A stretch of DNA of 64,000 bases from Ridgeia piscesae (Eukaryota > Annelida > Polychaeta > Sabellida > Siboglinidae): assembly GCA_025642075.2 (NCBI GenBank), contig JAODUO010000192.1, positions 289,001 through 353,000 on the forward strand, in the 5' to 3' direction. The position numbers and the translations under genes are program-made. Each line of letters begins with the position of its first letter. Position 1 is the first letter of the stretch. Shown one piece after another: positions 48,684 to 58,744 of the stretch. Under the pieces are notes generated by a model, which searched no databases, was not told where the DNA came from, and saw only the letters and a list, made by a program, of their open reading frames with translations.

Positions 48684-48997
48684 GTAAGTCTCGTGTACTT
48701 TGACTTGTAATTTATCTTTGAGTGTTCGAGTAGTATGCATACTGGATGGGATAAGGTTTGGTTAATCGATGACATGTTACATCAATCAAACATGTGATAT
48801 CATTCTGATGACGTGACGCTGTATATGAATCACTGGCGGGAACCTAAAATATAAACCACTCTCGGAAGAACAGTTATTTTCTCACTAGGCGTTTTATTAA
48901 TGATACTTACCTTTATATTGCTTATCATCCAACTGTTAATAGCCGCCTATTATCATCGTTGTGTCAGTTATAACATTGCTATCACGTTTCGTTACAG
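48684..48997 (+). other. Intron
   Basis: 314 bases; nothing recognisable. Confidence 0.8.
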
Positions 48998-49267
48998 TCG
49001 AACAGATTGTGTTCACGCGAGAACTCCAAGACGTCACGTTAACGGAAGCTAACGTGACAGTAACGTTTGAGTGCGAGATCTCTAAAGACAACCTCAAAGT
49101 CGAATGGTATTACGACGGGAAGAAGATCAGTCGCATTGACAACTATGACATTAGCAGCGATGGCAAACTTCACAAGTTGGTCATCAACAAGGCTGTTACT
49201 GATAACGCTGGCAAATACAGTGCCAAATATAAGGAGGCAGAAACAACGGCCTCGCTTTCCATCCAAG
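48998..49267 (+). CDS. SR-C domain 10: Ig (VE-type)
   Basis: 90 codons, phase 1-1. Motifs are VEQIVFTRELQDVTLTEAN, FECEISKDNLKVEWYYDGKK and AGKYSAKYKE. Acceptor TTTCGTTACAG, donor CAAG|GTATAA, a weak donor without G at +5. Confidence 0.92.
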
Positions 49268-49762
49268 GTATAAATATTTGTATTTTATTTATTAAACATA
49301 TATTGTTGTCATCATCAATCGATTTTTTTTATATTACAAGCAAATAAAAATACATAATTTATAGGAAGGAGATTGAGCTCAACACTCACTAAGACCAATG
49401 TACCTATATTCATCAAGGCATATAAACTAATCAAATATACCAATTCAATAATGTAAGGTGTAGTTTACCTTTAAATTAAAAGCTACTTAGCCGTTATAAC
49501 TTATTTATTAAAGGAAATACACCTAGGTTGTTGTTCATAAATCACGTATGACATATTATTATGATTATTATGCGTAGACGTGACGGTTACTATTTACAAC
49601 TGCCTACACCTTTTTTAATTTCGCTTGAATCATTGTATCTGCGAGGGACTTATTTCAGAAAATGCATACATTATTAAAAACGTATATGTAAGTGGATCCC
49701 ACTGAGAGCTAGTAAACTGATATGTAATAAACTGCTGACTAGAATCGCACGCCTGTCTGTAG
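49268..49762 (+). other. Intron between SR-C and SR-D
   Basis: 495 AT-rich bases; nothing recognisable. Similarity to the SR-E copy begins only at the last few bases before the acceptor. Confidence 0.8.
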
Positions 49763-50047
49763 TTCCACCCGAGTTTGGCTCTCACAAGTTCTCGGACAAG
49801 TTGACGCTGTACGCCGGTCAGTCCGCGGCCGTAGAGATCCCGTTCGGCGGCAGTCCACAACCGACCGCCCAGTGGCAGTACAAAGACGGCCGTCTGCCGG
49901 ACTCTCGCAGGTTCAAGGAGGACACCATCAAGAACATGACCTCGCTGACCATGTCGAAGGTTCAGAGGTCAGACGCTGGACCGTACACGCTGAAGCTTGG
50001 AAACAAATACGGGGAGAGCATATTCAACATCACGCTCGTTGTACTGG
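49763..50047 (+). CDS. SR-D domain 1: Ig (AP-type), twin of 58745
   Basis: 95 codons, phase 1-1. Motifs are PPEFGSHKFSDKLTLYAG, VEIPFGGSPQPTAQWQYKDG and DAGPYTLKLGNKYG. The protein is identical to SR-E domain 1 (58745-59029); by eye I find a single silent difference (AAC/AAT near 50028). Acceptor GTCTGTAG, donor CTGG|GTAAGT. Confidence 0.94.
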
Positions 50048-50530
50048 GTAAGTGAAAATGTACTATTGTAATGCGTGTGCGTTTGCCTTGAGCATATTCT
50101 AAAGTCATGTTTGACAATTAGATCTTATTTGTTACACACAGGTAACCTGACTTGATTGTATGTTGACGCATTCATGTGTACAATGTATGTGAACATGGGT
50201 GTGCGTGAGCATGTGTGCGGATGTGTTATAATGTGTGTGCGTGTATATCTCAGTGTACGTTTGAGTGTCCGCGCGCGCGTGTATGTTGTGTGCATGTGTG
50301 CGTGCGTGCACTTGTGTGTGTATTTCTTCACAGGCTTATATATCAAGTTACACATTCTTCTCATATCATCGATACATTTTCTAATATCCGGTACTTCATT
50401 CATTCTTTCCAGCTACATTTCATGAAAAAACTCCATTGGAATAGTTAAACAGTCTATGGTATGCAAACTTACCATTAACACATGTGATCTATTTATAATT
50501 GTAGCTGCAATGATTTCATTTTAAACGCAG
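50048..50530 (+). other. Intron, near-copy of 59030-59503
   Basis: GT-rich intron that aligns along its whole length with the SR-E intron, with scattered substitutions and a few small indels (for example GGTACTTCATTCATT at about 50390, absent in SR-E). Visibly less conserved than the two exons around it. Confidence 0.85.
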
Positions 50531-50827
50531 ATAAACCAGGAGCCCCTGAGAACTTCAAGGTGACGGACGTGGCCGAAGACACGATCAGCGTGCACTGGGA
50601 CCCGCCTTCCGACAACGGCGGCTGTCTCATCACAGCCTACGTGGTCGAGTACCGTGAGGCGAGCAAGAGATCTTGGCAGAGCGCCGGTACAACTGGGGAC
50701 GTAGAAATGACACTCACCCGACTCACGGAGGGACAGTTGTACATGTTCCGAGTGGCCGCCGAGAACGACGTCGGAACCGGACCATTTGTTGAGCTCGCAA
50801 AGGCTGTCGCTCCAAAGAGCAAATTTG
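50531..50827 (+). CDS. SR-D domain 2: FN3, twin of 59504
   Basis: 99 codons, phase 1-1. Motifs are DKPGAPENFKVTDV, DNGGCLITAYVVEYRE and YMFRVAAENDVG, ending PKSKFG. The protein equals SR-E domain 2; about five silent differences by eye. Acceptor TTTTAAACGCAG, donor TTTG|GTGAGT; similarity to SR-E stops at this donor. Confidence 0.94.
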
Positions 50828-51129
50828 GTGAGTATATTAAGTTTGTATCCACAGGGATCATAATGAGTGCATGGTAATAGATAGTGGTGAGTATATGCGA
50901 ATAGACAATTTTTACAGGTACTTTTGTATGGCTGAATGGTGTAATGATAAGCCTAGTATGTAGTGGTATCAAAGACCTAGAATATGTGGAAGATGCTTTG
51001 AACCGTCCATCATATATAGACTTCGCCGTTTTGACGTTTAGCGCATTTTTATAGCTTAAAATCTTAACTAATGCAAATGATATCAATGATATTGTTTATG
51101 GTGATGACAATGAATATAATATATAATAT

Positions 51130-51192
<63 letters not shown>

Positions 51193-51389
51193 CATTATTA
51201 TTATTTCAATCATAAAACGTTTTCTATTTTTTTAACTTTCCTGAAAAATACTATCTTTACCTACATTAAGTATGTGCATATTGCAATTGCATCTTACAAC
51301 GCAAACCCCTCCTCCATTAATCATACTAGTATACGAGTCGAGTAGTTATCATCAAGAATGTTCATACGCATTTTCGTCTTCTCCATTAG
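50828..51389 (+). other. Intron with (TA)n
   Basis: (TA)n at 51121-51188. Not similar to the corresponding SR-E intron. Confidence 0.85.
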
Positions 51390-51690
51390 ATCCACCTGGA
51401 CCACCATCTGCTCCGGAAGCATCCGATGTCACGAAGGAGTCATGCGTGTTGTCATGGCAACCACCAACAGAAGATGGCGGCACTCCGATAACTGGCTACT
51501 TGGTTGAGCGTTGCACAGTGCCGAGTGCGCGATGGATGCGCGTGACGCGAGAGCCGGTGACAGAGGCGACCTTCAAGGTGACTCAGCTCATGGAAGACAC
51601 TCAGTACGAGTTCCGCGTGATCGCACTCAACAAAGTCGGCGAGAGTCCGCCCGGACCCAAGTCGAAGCCAGTCCTTGCCAAGGACCCATG
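51390..51690 (+). CDS. SR-D domain 3: FN3, donor damaged by a 2-nt loss
   Basis: 301 nt. Motifs are DPPGPPSAPEASDV, EDGGTPITGYLVERC and YEFRVIALNKVG, ending KDPW. The SR-E twin (60261-60563) has 303 nt and ends GAC CCA TGG G|GTAGGT. Here it reads GAC CCA TG|GTAGGT, two G short. Spliced as is to 52815 the joint would read TGA, a stop. Either a sequence error in front of the low-complexity intron, or a real lesion. Acceptor TTCTCCATTAG. Confidence 0.88.
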
Positions 51691-52349
51691 GTAGGTTATG
51701 CAACTAATTATTTCCGCACTAGTAGCAGAGAGTAGAGAGAGCATGCATGTCATGAGACATAGTAGAGTGGTGAGTAGAGGAGTAGTCCAGCAGCAGAGAG
51801 TCAGAGCAGAGCAGTAGTAGCAGTAGTAGCAGTAGAGAGCTAGCAGCAGCAGCAGCAGTAGAGCAGAGCAGAGCAGCAGCAGCAGCAGAGCAGAGAGAGC
51901 AAGTAAGTAGGTAGTAGTAGTGTAGTGTAGTAGTAGGAGCAGTAGTAGTAGTAGCAGCAGTAGCAGCTAGCGAGCATTGAGCTGAGCAGTAGTGCAGTAG
52001 CAGTAGTTGCAGCAGAGAGTAGCTAGCAGTAGCAGTGGTACAGCTGTCAGCAGCAGCAGCAGAGTGCAGTAGCAGGCCAGGAGAGGCGAGTAGACAGGCG
52101 TAGTAGTAGTCAGGCTAGTAGACAGTAGTAGCAGTAGCAGTAGCAGTAGCAGTTAGAGAGCTAGCAGTAGTAGTAGTAGTAGTAGAGTAGTAGAGTAGAG
52201 AGTAGTAGAGTAGCAGTAGCAGACGGTAGTAGTAGAGTAGAGAGTAGTAGAGAGTAGTAGCAGTAGTAGTAGAGTAGAGTATTAGTAGTGTAGTAACTGG
52301 ATAGAGTAGAGTAGTAGTAGAGCAGTAGTAGTAGTAGTAGAGTAGAAGA

Positions 52350-52408
<59 letters not shown>

Positions 52409-52441
52409 GTAGTAGTATTAGTAGTAGTAGTAGTGTTGTGA

Positions 52442-52472
<31 letters not shown>

Positions 52473-52814
52473 GTAGTATTAGTATTAGTAGTAGTAGTAG
52501 TGTTACATATCTACAATTGTTTCTATGCATGGAAATCACTTGTTAATAATTGCGCCGAAAATAAATACTTGTAGAGCGCATGTGTAACTGTGGAGAATGT
52601 TTTTAATGCATAATGAAAGCGAAACCATTCAGTGACATAATGTTGGTCTGTGATTATACACGCATATACTTTGTAACGAATACATGTCTTTCGTTTACTC
52701 TCAACTATCGCCGACACAGCCGAAATAAGCCGTTTACAATTCATTAAATATAATTCATTCATCACACGTGTGTGTCAAATATTCAATAAACCGTTTTACC
52801 CGTGCCCGCCGCAG
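51691..52814 (+). other. Intron with AGT/AGC satellite
   Basis: The first 800 bases after the donor are purine-rich trinucleotide repeat; the last 300 are unique. Confidence 0.85.
51720..52503. repeat. (AGT)n/(AGC)n/(AG)n degenerate satellite
   Basis: Mixed AGT, AGC and AGAG units, very poor in C and T pairs on this strand, becoming cleaner (AGT)n toward 52345-52500. Its disorder at the 5' side looks unlike ordinary microsatellite decay and may reflect read errors. Confidence 0.9.
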
Positions 52815-53117
52815 AGAAACCCGGCAAACCGGAAGCACCGGAAGTGACGCTGACGACCGCAACGAGCGTGGCCATCAGCTGGAAGCCGCCACTGAGCGAC
52901 GGAGGCGCCGAGGTGTACAACTACGTCGTGGAGTACCGCATGGAGGGCGGCTTCAAGTGGACTCGGGCCACGGAGGACGACAACCCGGACACCAAGTGCA
53001 CGATCACCGGCCTCAAGACCAACCGAGAGTACGAGTTCCGTATTGCCGCCGAGAACAGGGCGGGCGTTGGACCGCCGTCGGAGCCCACGGCTCCTGTGGC
53101 GGTCAAGGAAGTCATCG
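52815..53117 (+). CDS. SR-D domain 4: FN3
   Basis: 101 codons, phase 1-1. Motifs are EKPGKPEAPEVTLT, SDGGAEVYNYVVEYRME and YEFRIAAENRAGVG, ending VKEVIG. It differs from the SR-E counterpart (61123) at about a third of residues, in contrast to the near-identical domains 1-3. Acceptor GCCGCAG, donor ATCG|GTCAGT. Confidence 0.93.
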
Positions 53118-53601
53118 GTCAGTCATTGCTTTATTCGTTACAATGGAGATGATGCAAGGGTACTGCGTAAATTACGAATTATTGTCATCTTAAGGTTGAT
53201 TATGTTTCGTTCGGGTCAGCTGGTCGAGTAATTGTTCCATCCAGCAATACAAAACAAAATATCATGTTGTACATGTTATTTTCTGTAGTATTCATAAAGG
53301 GTAAAAAGTATCGTATATGTGCTGAACATGCGATTAGTAGTGCATGTCCATATTAATAATACTCGTCATATTAACATAATCATGGTAACGTGATCAAGAT
53401 CGGTAGATATTTTGGGTGGAAATAAAAAAGACGAGCTGGTCCAGACTCTGTTTAGTCCTGGCACAACTATCTGCTGTTCATTTGGAAATTAAAGTTAGCA
53501 AATACTTTATTACGTCATGTTGGTAACAGTCAATACGGTTCCCCGTATCAACATGGATATGTGCCAGACTCCTAGTGACACTTGCCGTTCTTTGTCTGCA
53601 G
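53118..53601 (+). other. Intron
   Basis: 484 bases; nothing recognisable. Confidence 0.8.
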
Positions 53602-53889
53602 TTGGCAGTCCGCCAGAGGTGGTGGAGCCTTTACAAAATGTCGTCGTGCAGACACCAGGAAAGGCCGTCCTCAAGTGTGACATCACACCGGGTGACCCCG
53701 TCGCTGATGTCCATTGGTTCAAAGACAGCAAGGAGCTGTACAAGAGCCGGAAGTACAGCATGTCATATGTCGATGACGTCGCGTCGTTGACGATTGCTGA
53801 GCCGACCGTGAGCGACGGCGGCAGTTACCGCTGTGAGGCGACGAACAAACTCGGCACCGTGGAGACAGACTGCAGTCTTGTCGTACAAG
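53602..53889 (+). CDS. SR-D domain 5: Ig (VG-type)
   Basis: 96 codons, phase 1-1. Motifs are GSPPEVVEPLQNVVVQTP, LKCDITPGDPVADVHWFKD and DGGSYRCEATNKLG. Acceptor TTTGTCTGCAG, donor CAAG|GTACAG. Confidence 0.93.
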
Positions 53890-54510
53890 GTACAGTGTGC
53901 ACCGTGTTTGGAGACAGTCTGACGTGGTGGTTTTAAGGATGTGGTTGTTTCATATTAAAAAAAACATGTATGGTAAAATGACGTATCGGTAAATATGTGA
54001 CACCCCTGCCCTGTATATTACAATAAAGATATTAAAATATGTGACATCCTTATATTTTACGAAATAGGTATTACTCAGCCATTATATTTATGTTATCATG
54101 CAATTGTAGCTTTTAAACGTTCTTTGACCGTAGTGTTGATTTAAAAAAAAAACCGCCGTTGTGTGTTTCATATTGTTTGAAGTACGACGAGAAACGTATA
54201 TAATAAGCGAACCATTAACTTTAATCATTTCCAAAAATCAATTAGTTGAATACATTAGTTACATGATATCAGCGGCTACTTGGAATAATTCATAATGTGA
54301 CAGTTTTTTCTATATCTGACTCATCATATTCTAGTATTTCCCACTAAATTCGTATTGTTGTTTAATTACTCTTACAATTTGATTCACCGAGTATTTCAAG
54401 ACAATAATGCTTTTGTTTCTGTATGATTCTCCCAAAACTACTACACAAAATCAGCAACTGTTCGTTCTTGTCTTTGCAGCAGTATTAATATATTTCAATT
54501 TCCCTCACAG
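53890..54510 (+). other. Intron
   Basis: 621 AT-rich bases; nothing recognisable. Confidence 0.8.
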
Positions 54511-54798
54511 CTGCGCCGATAATCGACTACGACACTTCCCTGAGTGCGCCTCTGCGACTCAAAGGAGGTTCATCCCTCATTCTCACGGTCAACATCACGG
54601 GAGAACCGAAGCCAGAGTCACATTGGTTCCTGGAAGACGTCGAGATCCAGCCGGATGAGCGGACCCAGATCGAGAGCGACGGAACATACTCGAGACTGAC
54701 CGTCAAGGACGTGTCAGCGATGAAGGCCGGCAAATACACGGTCAAAGCCGAGAACAAAGTTGGATCTTCCACCGCCGCGTTCAACGTGGCAATCCAAG
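54511..54798 (+). CDS. SR-D domain 6: Ig (AP-YD type)
   Basis: 96 codons, phase 1-1, without any ATG near its start, so easy to miss. Motifs are APIIDYDTSLSAPLRLKGG, ILTVNITGEPKPESHWFLED and KAGKYTVKAENKVG. Acceptor TTTCCCTCACAG, donor CAAG|GTGAGT. Confidence 0.93.
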
Positions 54799-54837
54799 GT
54801 GAGTTCTAGTGATGTCTTATAATAAACAGGCAAGTTT

Positions 54838-55150
54838 TTATATAGCGCAGTATCCAGTCCTCGGGACCGTTCATAGCGCTTTACACTTTACTTCCCTGAC
54901 AGACCTGTTCACTCAGACACCATCTCGGCCTCTTTGGGAAGCATCCAGCCATATGCTACAATTAATGCGCGAAGGCTGCTCGTATACATATCCACCACTG
55001 TCTATAGCCAGGTACTCATTTTACAACTGAGTGAACTGGAGCAATGTAGAGTGAAAAAACTTGCCCATGGTTTTAACACCGCAGCACAGGATTCGAACCC
55101 GGGTTCTCGTAGTCGAGAGTCCGAAGCTCTATCCCTGAACCACTGCGCTG
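54838..55150 (-). mobile_element. tRNA-derived SINE
   Basis: On the minus strand the element starts with a tRNA-like head (55149 down to 55083): AGCGCAGTGGTTCAGGGATA (box A region) and a perfect box B GGTTCGAATCC (55099-55089). The first and last seven bases of the head pair with one G-T wobble. The anticodon stem is degenerate, so this is not a working tRNA. The 3' part ends in AAGCGCTATGAACG and CTGCGCTATA-type sequence near 54840, a tail style common in invertebrate SINEs. Confidence 0.65.
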
Positions 55151-55385
55151 AACGTACCAACGCTGGAATAGTGGATGTGAGGCTTATATTCATAACAGTT
55201 AACTGTGTATTATGATTGCTACAATTTCTAGCGACACAATCATTCTTTAGTGGTAAAATCATCTGAGACACGGAATACATTACTGTAGCTACTTACTTCC
55301 GGTCGAACCTTGCCCATTTACTGTCTTCATATCAGTTGACCCAGATGCATATGTATAACCTTAGCCATGTCGTCAAATGTACACC

Positions 55386-55770
55386 TGTAACAATTTACAA
55401 CTGTCGTTCTCACAATTTACACCTGCCGTTCTCACAATTTACAACTGCCGTTTTCACAATTTACAACTGCCGTTCTCACGATTTACAACTACCGTTATCA
55501 CAATTTACAACTGCCGTTCTCACAATTTACATCTGCCGTTTTCACAATTTACAATTTTCCATTCTCACAATTTACACCTGCCGTTCTCACAATTTACAAC
55601 TGCCGTTTTCACAATTTACAACTGCCGTTCTTTCACGAAAACCCCTTACAAAGTTTTCTTAACCCCCCCTTTTTATTTTCACAATTTACAACTGCAGTTC
55701 TCACAATTTATAAACACCGCTCTCACAATTTACAATTACCATTCTTACACTTTACAACTGCTGCTCCTGC
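55386..55770. repeat. 22-bp minisatellite reaching the splice acceptor
   Basis: About 17 units near CACAATTTACAACTGCCGTTCT, with one 40-base interruption around 55630-55675. The last degenerate unit (TTTACAACTGCTGCTCCTGCAG) itself forms the acceptor of the exon at 55773. Confidence 0.92.
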
Positions 55771-55772
55771 AG

Positions 55773-56075
55773 ACAAGCCGTCGCCACCGCGCCACCTAGC
55801 GGTGGTCGAGATCTACAAGGACTACGTCACTGTGACGTGGCAAGTGCCGGAGAGCGACGGCAACTCACCCATCACCGGCTACGTCGTCGAGAAGGCCGAC
55901 GCCAAGAGACGCACCTTCACGACTTCCGGCAAGACGGACAGCGACACACTCAAGTTCAAAGTGGGCCAACTGTATGAAGGCAAGGAGTACCTGGTGCGTG
56001 TGATGGCCGAGAACGCGATGGGACAGAGTGAGCCGGTGTGTCTTCTCGAACCAGTCACGGCCAGACTGCCGTTTG
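55773..56075 (+). CDS. SR-D domain 7: FN3, twin of 63232
   Basis: 101 codons, phase 1-1. Motifs are DKPSPPRHLAVVEIY, SDGNSPITGYVVEKAD and YLVRVMAENAMG, ending RLPFG. The protein equals the SR-E exon at 63232; two silent differences by eye. Both flanking introns are unrelated between the copies. Donor TTTG|GTAAGT. Confidence 0.94.
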
Positions 56076-56236
56076 GTAAGTTGCAGTGATAGTATACGAC
56101 AACATATTACGTTGCATGGGAAAGACTGAATTGCGTCAAAGTTGTTGATTTGAACATTTAATTGTTTTCAAAGTGTCTTGTTGTCTAGAATACATTATTG
56201 TTGTCACATCAAGCGTTGTATATTATAATTGCTCTG

Positions 56237-56600
56237 TCTGTCTGTCTGTCCGTCCGTCCGTCCGTCCGTCCGTCCGTCCGTCCGTCCGTCCGTCCGTCCG
56301 TCCGTCCGTCCGTCCGTCCGTCCGTCCGTCCGTCCGTCCGTCCGTCCGTCCGTCCGTCCGTCCGTCCGTCCGTCGTCCGTCCGTCCGTCCGTCCGTCCGT
56401 CCGTCCGTCCGTCCGTCCGTCCGTCCGTCCGTCCGTCCGTCCGTCCGTGCCGTCCGTCCGTCCGTCCGTCCGTCCGTCCGTCCGTCCGTCCGTCGTCGTC
56501 GTCCGTCCGTCCGTCCGTCCGTCCGTCGTCCGTCCGTCGTCGTCTCGTCCGTCCGTCCGTCCGTCCGTCCGTCCGTCCGTCTCGTCGTCTCGTCTGTCTG
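56237..56600. repeat. (CCGT)n tetranucleotide satellite
   Basis: About 360 bases of GC-rich CCGT with occasional CGT trinucleotide slips. Gives spurious Pro-Ser-Val-Arg and Thr-Asp-Gly-Arg frames on the two strands. Confidence 0.97.
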
Positions 56601-56665
56601 TCTGTCTGTCTTCTCTCTCTTCTCTTCTCTCTCTCTCTCTCATATATTATATATATATATATATA

Positions 56666-56715
<50 letters not shown>

Positions 56716-56771
56716 TATACATACGTACATACACTACATCATACATACATACATACATACATACATACATA

Positions 56772-56803
<32 letters not shown>

Positions 56804-56822
56804 CACACACTCACACACACAC

Positions 56823-56870
<48 letters not shown>

Positions 56871-56884
56871 ACATACATACATAT
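56601..56884. repeat. (CT)n, (TA)n, (CATA)n, (CACG)n and (CA)n in series
   Basis: Five simple repeats follow one another without unique spacers. Confidence 0.95.
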
Positions 56885-56968
56885 AAACAGTGGCTTAACA
56901 TTGGTATTATAATACGTACTCTGGTTACATCTTAGTCTATGCTAATGTTACACGCATGACGCTTGTAG

Positions 56969-57565
56969 ATGCTCCTGATGCGCCAGAGAACGTACAGATT
57001 GACGACTTGACGAAGAAGTCGTGCACTCTCACGTGGCAGCCGCCTGCATTTGACGGCGGTTCGCCCATCAGAGGCTACTACATCGAGAAGTGCACCGGAT
57101 ACAGTTCCCGCTGGACCAAGGTCAATCGCGAGCCAATCAAGGCGACCATGATGACCTTTGATGACCTCATCGAGGGCAGCGAGTACAACTTCCGGGTGTG
57201 CGCTGAGAACGAGGCTGGCGTCAGCAAGCCGTCAGAAGCAACAGGAACATTCGTTGCGAAAGATCCTTATGAAGCACCCGGAAAACCGACAGACGTGAAA
57301 GTGGAGGAAATCACTAAGGACTCTGCCACTCTCGCTTGGTCTCCGCCAAGCGACGACGGTGGCGCCCCAATCACAAATTACGTCGTCGAGATGCGTGAAG
57401 CAGGCGACATGAAATGGCGAGTTGCCAACAAAGGTCAGGTGACCAAAGACGCGTCCTACAAGGTGACAGGACTGAGAGAGGGCGCTTCCTACGAGTTCCG
57501 CATCAGTGCTGAGAACAAGGCTGGAACCGGAGCGCCTTCGATTCCATCAAAACCAGCGAAATACG
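56969..57565 (+). CDS. SR-D domains 8-9: two FN3 in one exon
   Basis: 199 codons, phase 1-1. Domain 8 (to about 57270): DAPDAPENVQIDDL, FDGGSPIRGYYIEK, YNFRVCAENEAG, ending KDPY. Domain 9: APGKPTDVKVEEI, DDGGAPITNYVVEMRE, YEFRISAENKAG, ending AKYG. Acceptor GACGCTTGTAG, donor TACG|GTACGT. Confidence 0.93.
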
Positions 57566-57883
57566 GTACGTTTGATAATATGGACGCAACACATTTTAAC
57601 GTTGCTATATCTCATGTTCATACAGGAAATGAAACGTCATCAAAACATAGTATCATGATGTTTAAGAAGGAACTAAAGAGACATGTTTGATAGCTAGCTA
57701 TTAAAACTGAAGATTGAAATTGCTGTGTCGGTATTGAATATCGGCACAGGAAGCAGTCTCACATAACTTGCCATACAACACGGAATTAGATTAAAATTTC
57801 GAAGGACCATTTTGCTTCAGTATTCAATAAATATAGCACATTATAACACATTATAACTAATTTCAACACCATATCCGTTACAG
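57566..57883 (+). other. Intron
   Basis: 318 bases; nothing recognisable. Confidence 0.8.
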
Positions 57884-58153
57884 TTGAAGAAATCATCTTC
57901 TTACGAGGTTTGGAAGACATCAAGGTGACCTCAGCCAATGTCACCGCGACCTTTGAATGTGAACTGTCCAAGGACGGTCTCAAGGTCGAGTGGTACAAGG
58001 GTGACAAGAAACTGAGACGTGATGACAGATACAACATGTCAAGCGTTGGCAAAGTTCATAAACTCGTTATTGACAAGGTTGAAGCCGACTGTGTGGGCGA
58101 ATACAGCGTTGCCTTCCAGAAACTCACGTCTTCGGCTAAACTCTCCATGGAAG
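57884..58153 (+). CDS. SR-D domain 10: Ig (VE-type)
   Basis: 90 codons, phase 1-1. Motifs are VEEIIFLRGLEDIKVTSAN, FECELSKDGLKVEWYKGDKK and VGEYSVAFQK. Acceptor ATCCGTTACAG, donor GAAG|GTGAGA. Confidence 0.93.
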
Positions 58154-58744
58154 GTGAGAGCATATTATTAGAGGGGAGCTGCTGTTTGCAGGAATATTTA
58201 ATGTTTACTGTTAAACCCGGTACGTCACAATTTGTTGCAGTACTAATAGTAGTATCTTAAAAGACGCATAAAGTTAAATTTGTGAATCCCGCCTTGTTTC
58301 TCGACTCAATTTGCGGATCCATTGTGTTTTATTCATCAGCGTCATTGTGAACTACTCTGTGTTGTCACATGACGATACTGGTGATTGTCACGCGACCGCA
58401 GCTCATTGAATGTGGCAGGAAAGTTATAAAGTCCAACTCTGTTGATGGCTAATCGTATCTGTAGTTTGATTGCTTGCTAATCTACCTATGACATATATTT
58501 TCTTCTCCTGGCAGCACTTTCGCAACTTCGGAGTGTTGTGAAAGTGAAAGTGCTTTGGAATGTTGTGGTCCTGATTAGTACGATCTATCGACAGACACAA
58601 ACACCATTTATATAAGATTCAGCAACATCTTTAATTGTTCACTTAGTATAACAATGTATAATTATTTTGTATTTCATTGCATTTCTTTATTTTACCTACA
58701 CCTGAATTTTGCTTACAAAGTGCTGACGTTGTGTTTCCGTGTAG
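58154..58744 (+). other. Intron between SR-D and SR-E
   Basis: 591 bases with a 12-bp imperfect hairpin at 58515-58546 (loop TTCGGAGT). Not similar to the intron before SR-D. Confidence 0.8.

Larger units (their letters stand above)
54799..55772 (+). other. Intron with a SINE and a 22-bp minisatellite
   Basis: The SINE (54838-55150, minus strand) and the minisatellite (55386-55770) account for most of it; 55151-55385 is unremarkable. Confidence 0.8.
56076..56968 (+). other. Intron, mostly microsatellite
   Basis: (CCGT)n at 56237-56600, then CT, TA, CATA and CA blocks to 56884. Only about 230 bases are unique. Confidence 0.9.

Noticed and set aside
55083..55149. Functional tRNA gene on the minus strand
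   Set aside because: Acceptor stem and box B are good, but the anticodon stem does not pair and the sequence continues into a SINE body.
55336..55799. Open frames over the 22-bp repeat
   Set aside because: Repeat-driven frames; 22 is not a multiple of three, so peptide periodicity is accidental, and the region lies in an intron.
56173..56935. Pro-Ser-Val-Arg and Thr-Asp-Gly-Arg frames of over 200 codons
   Set aside because: Translation of the (CCGT)n satellite and following microsatellites.
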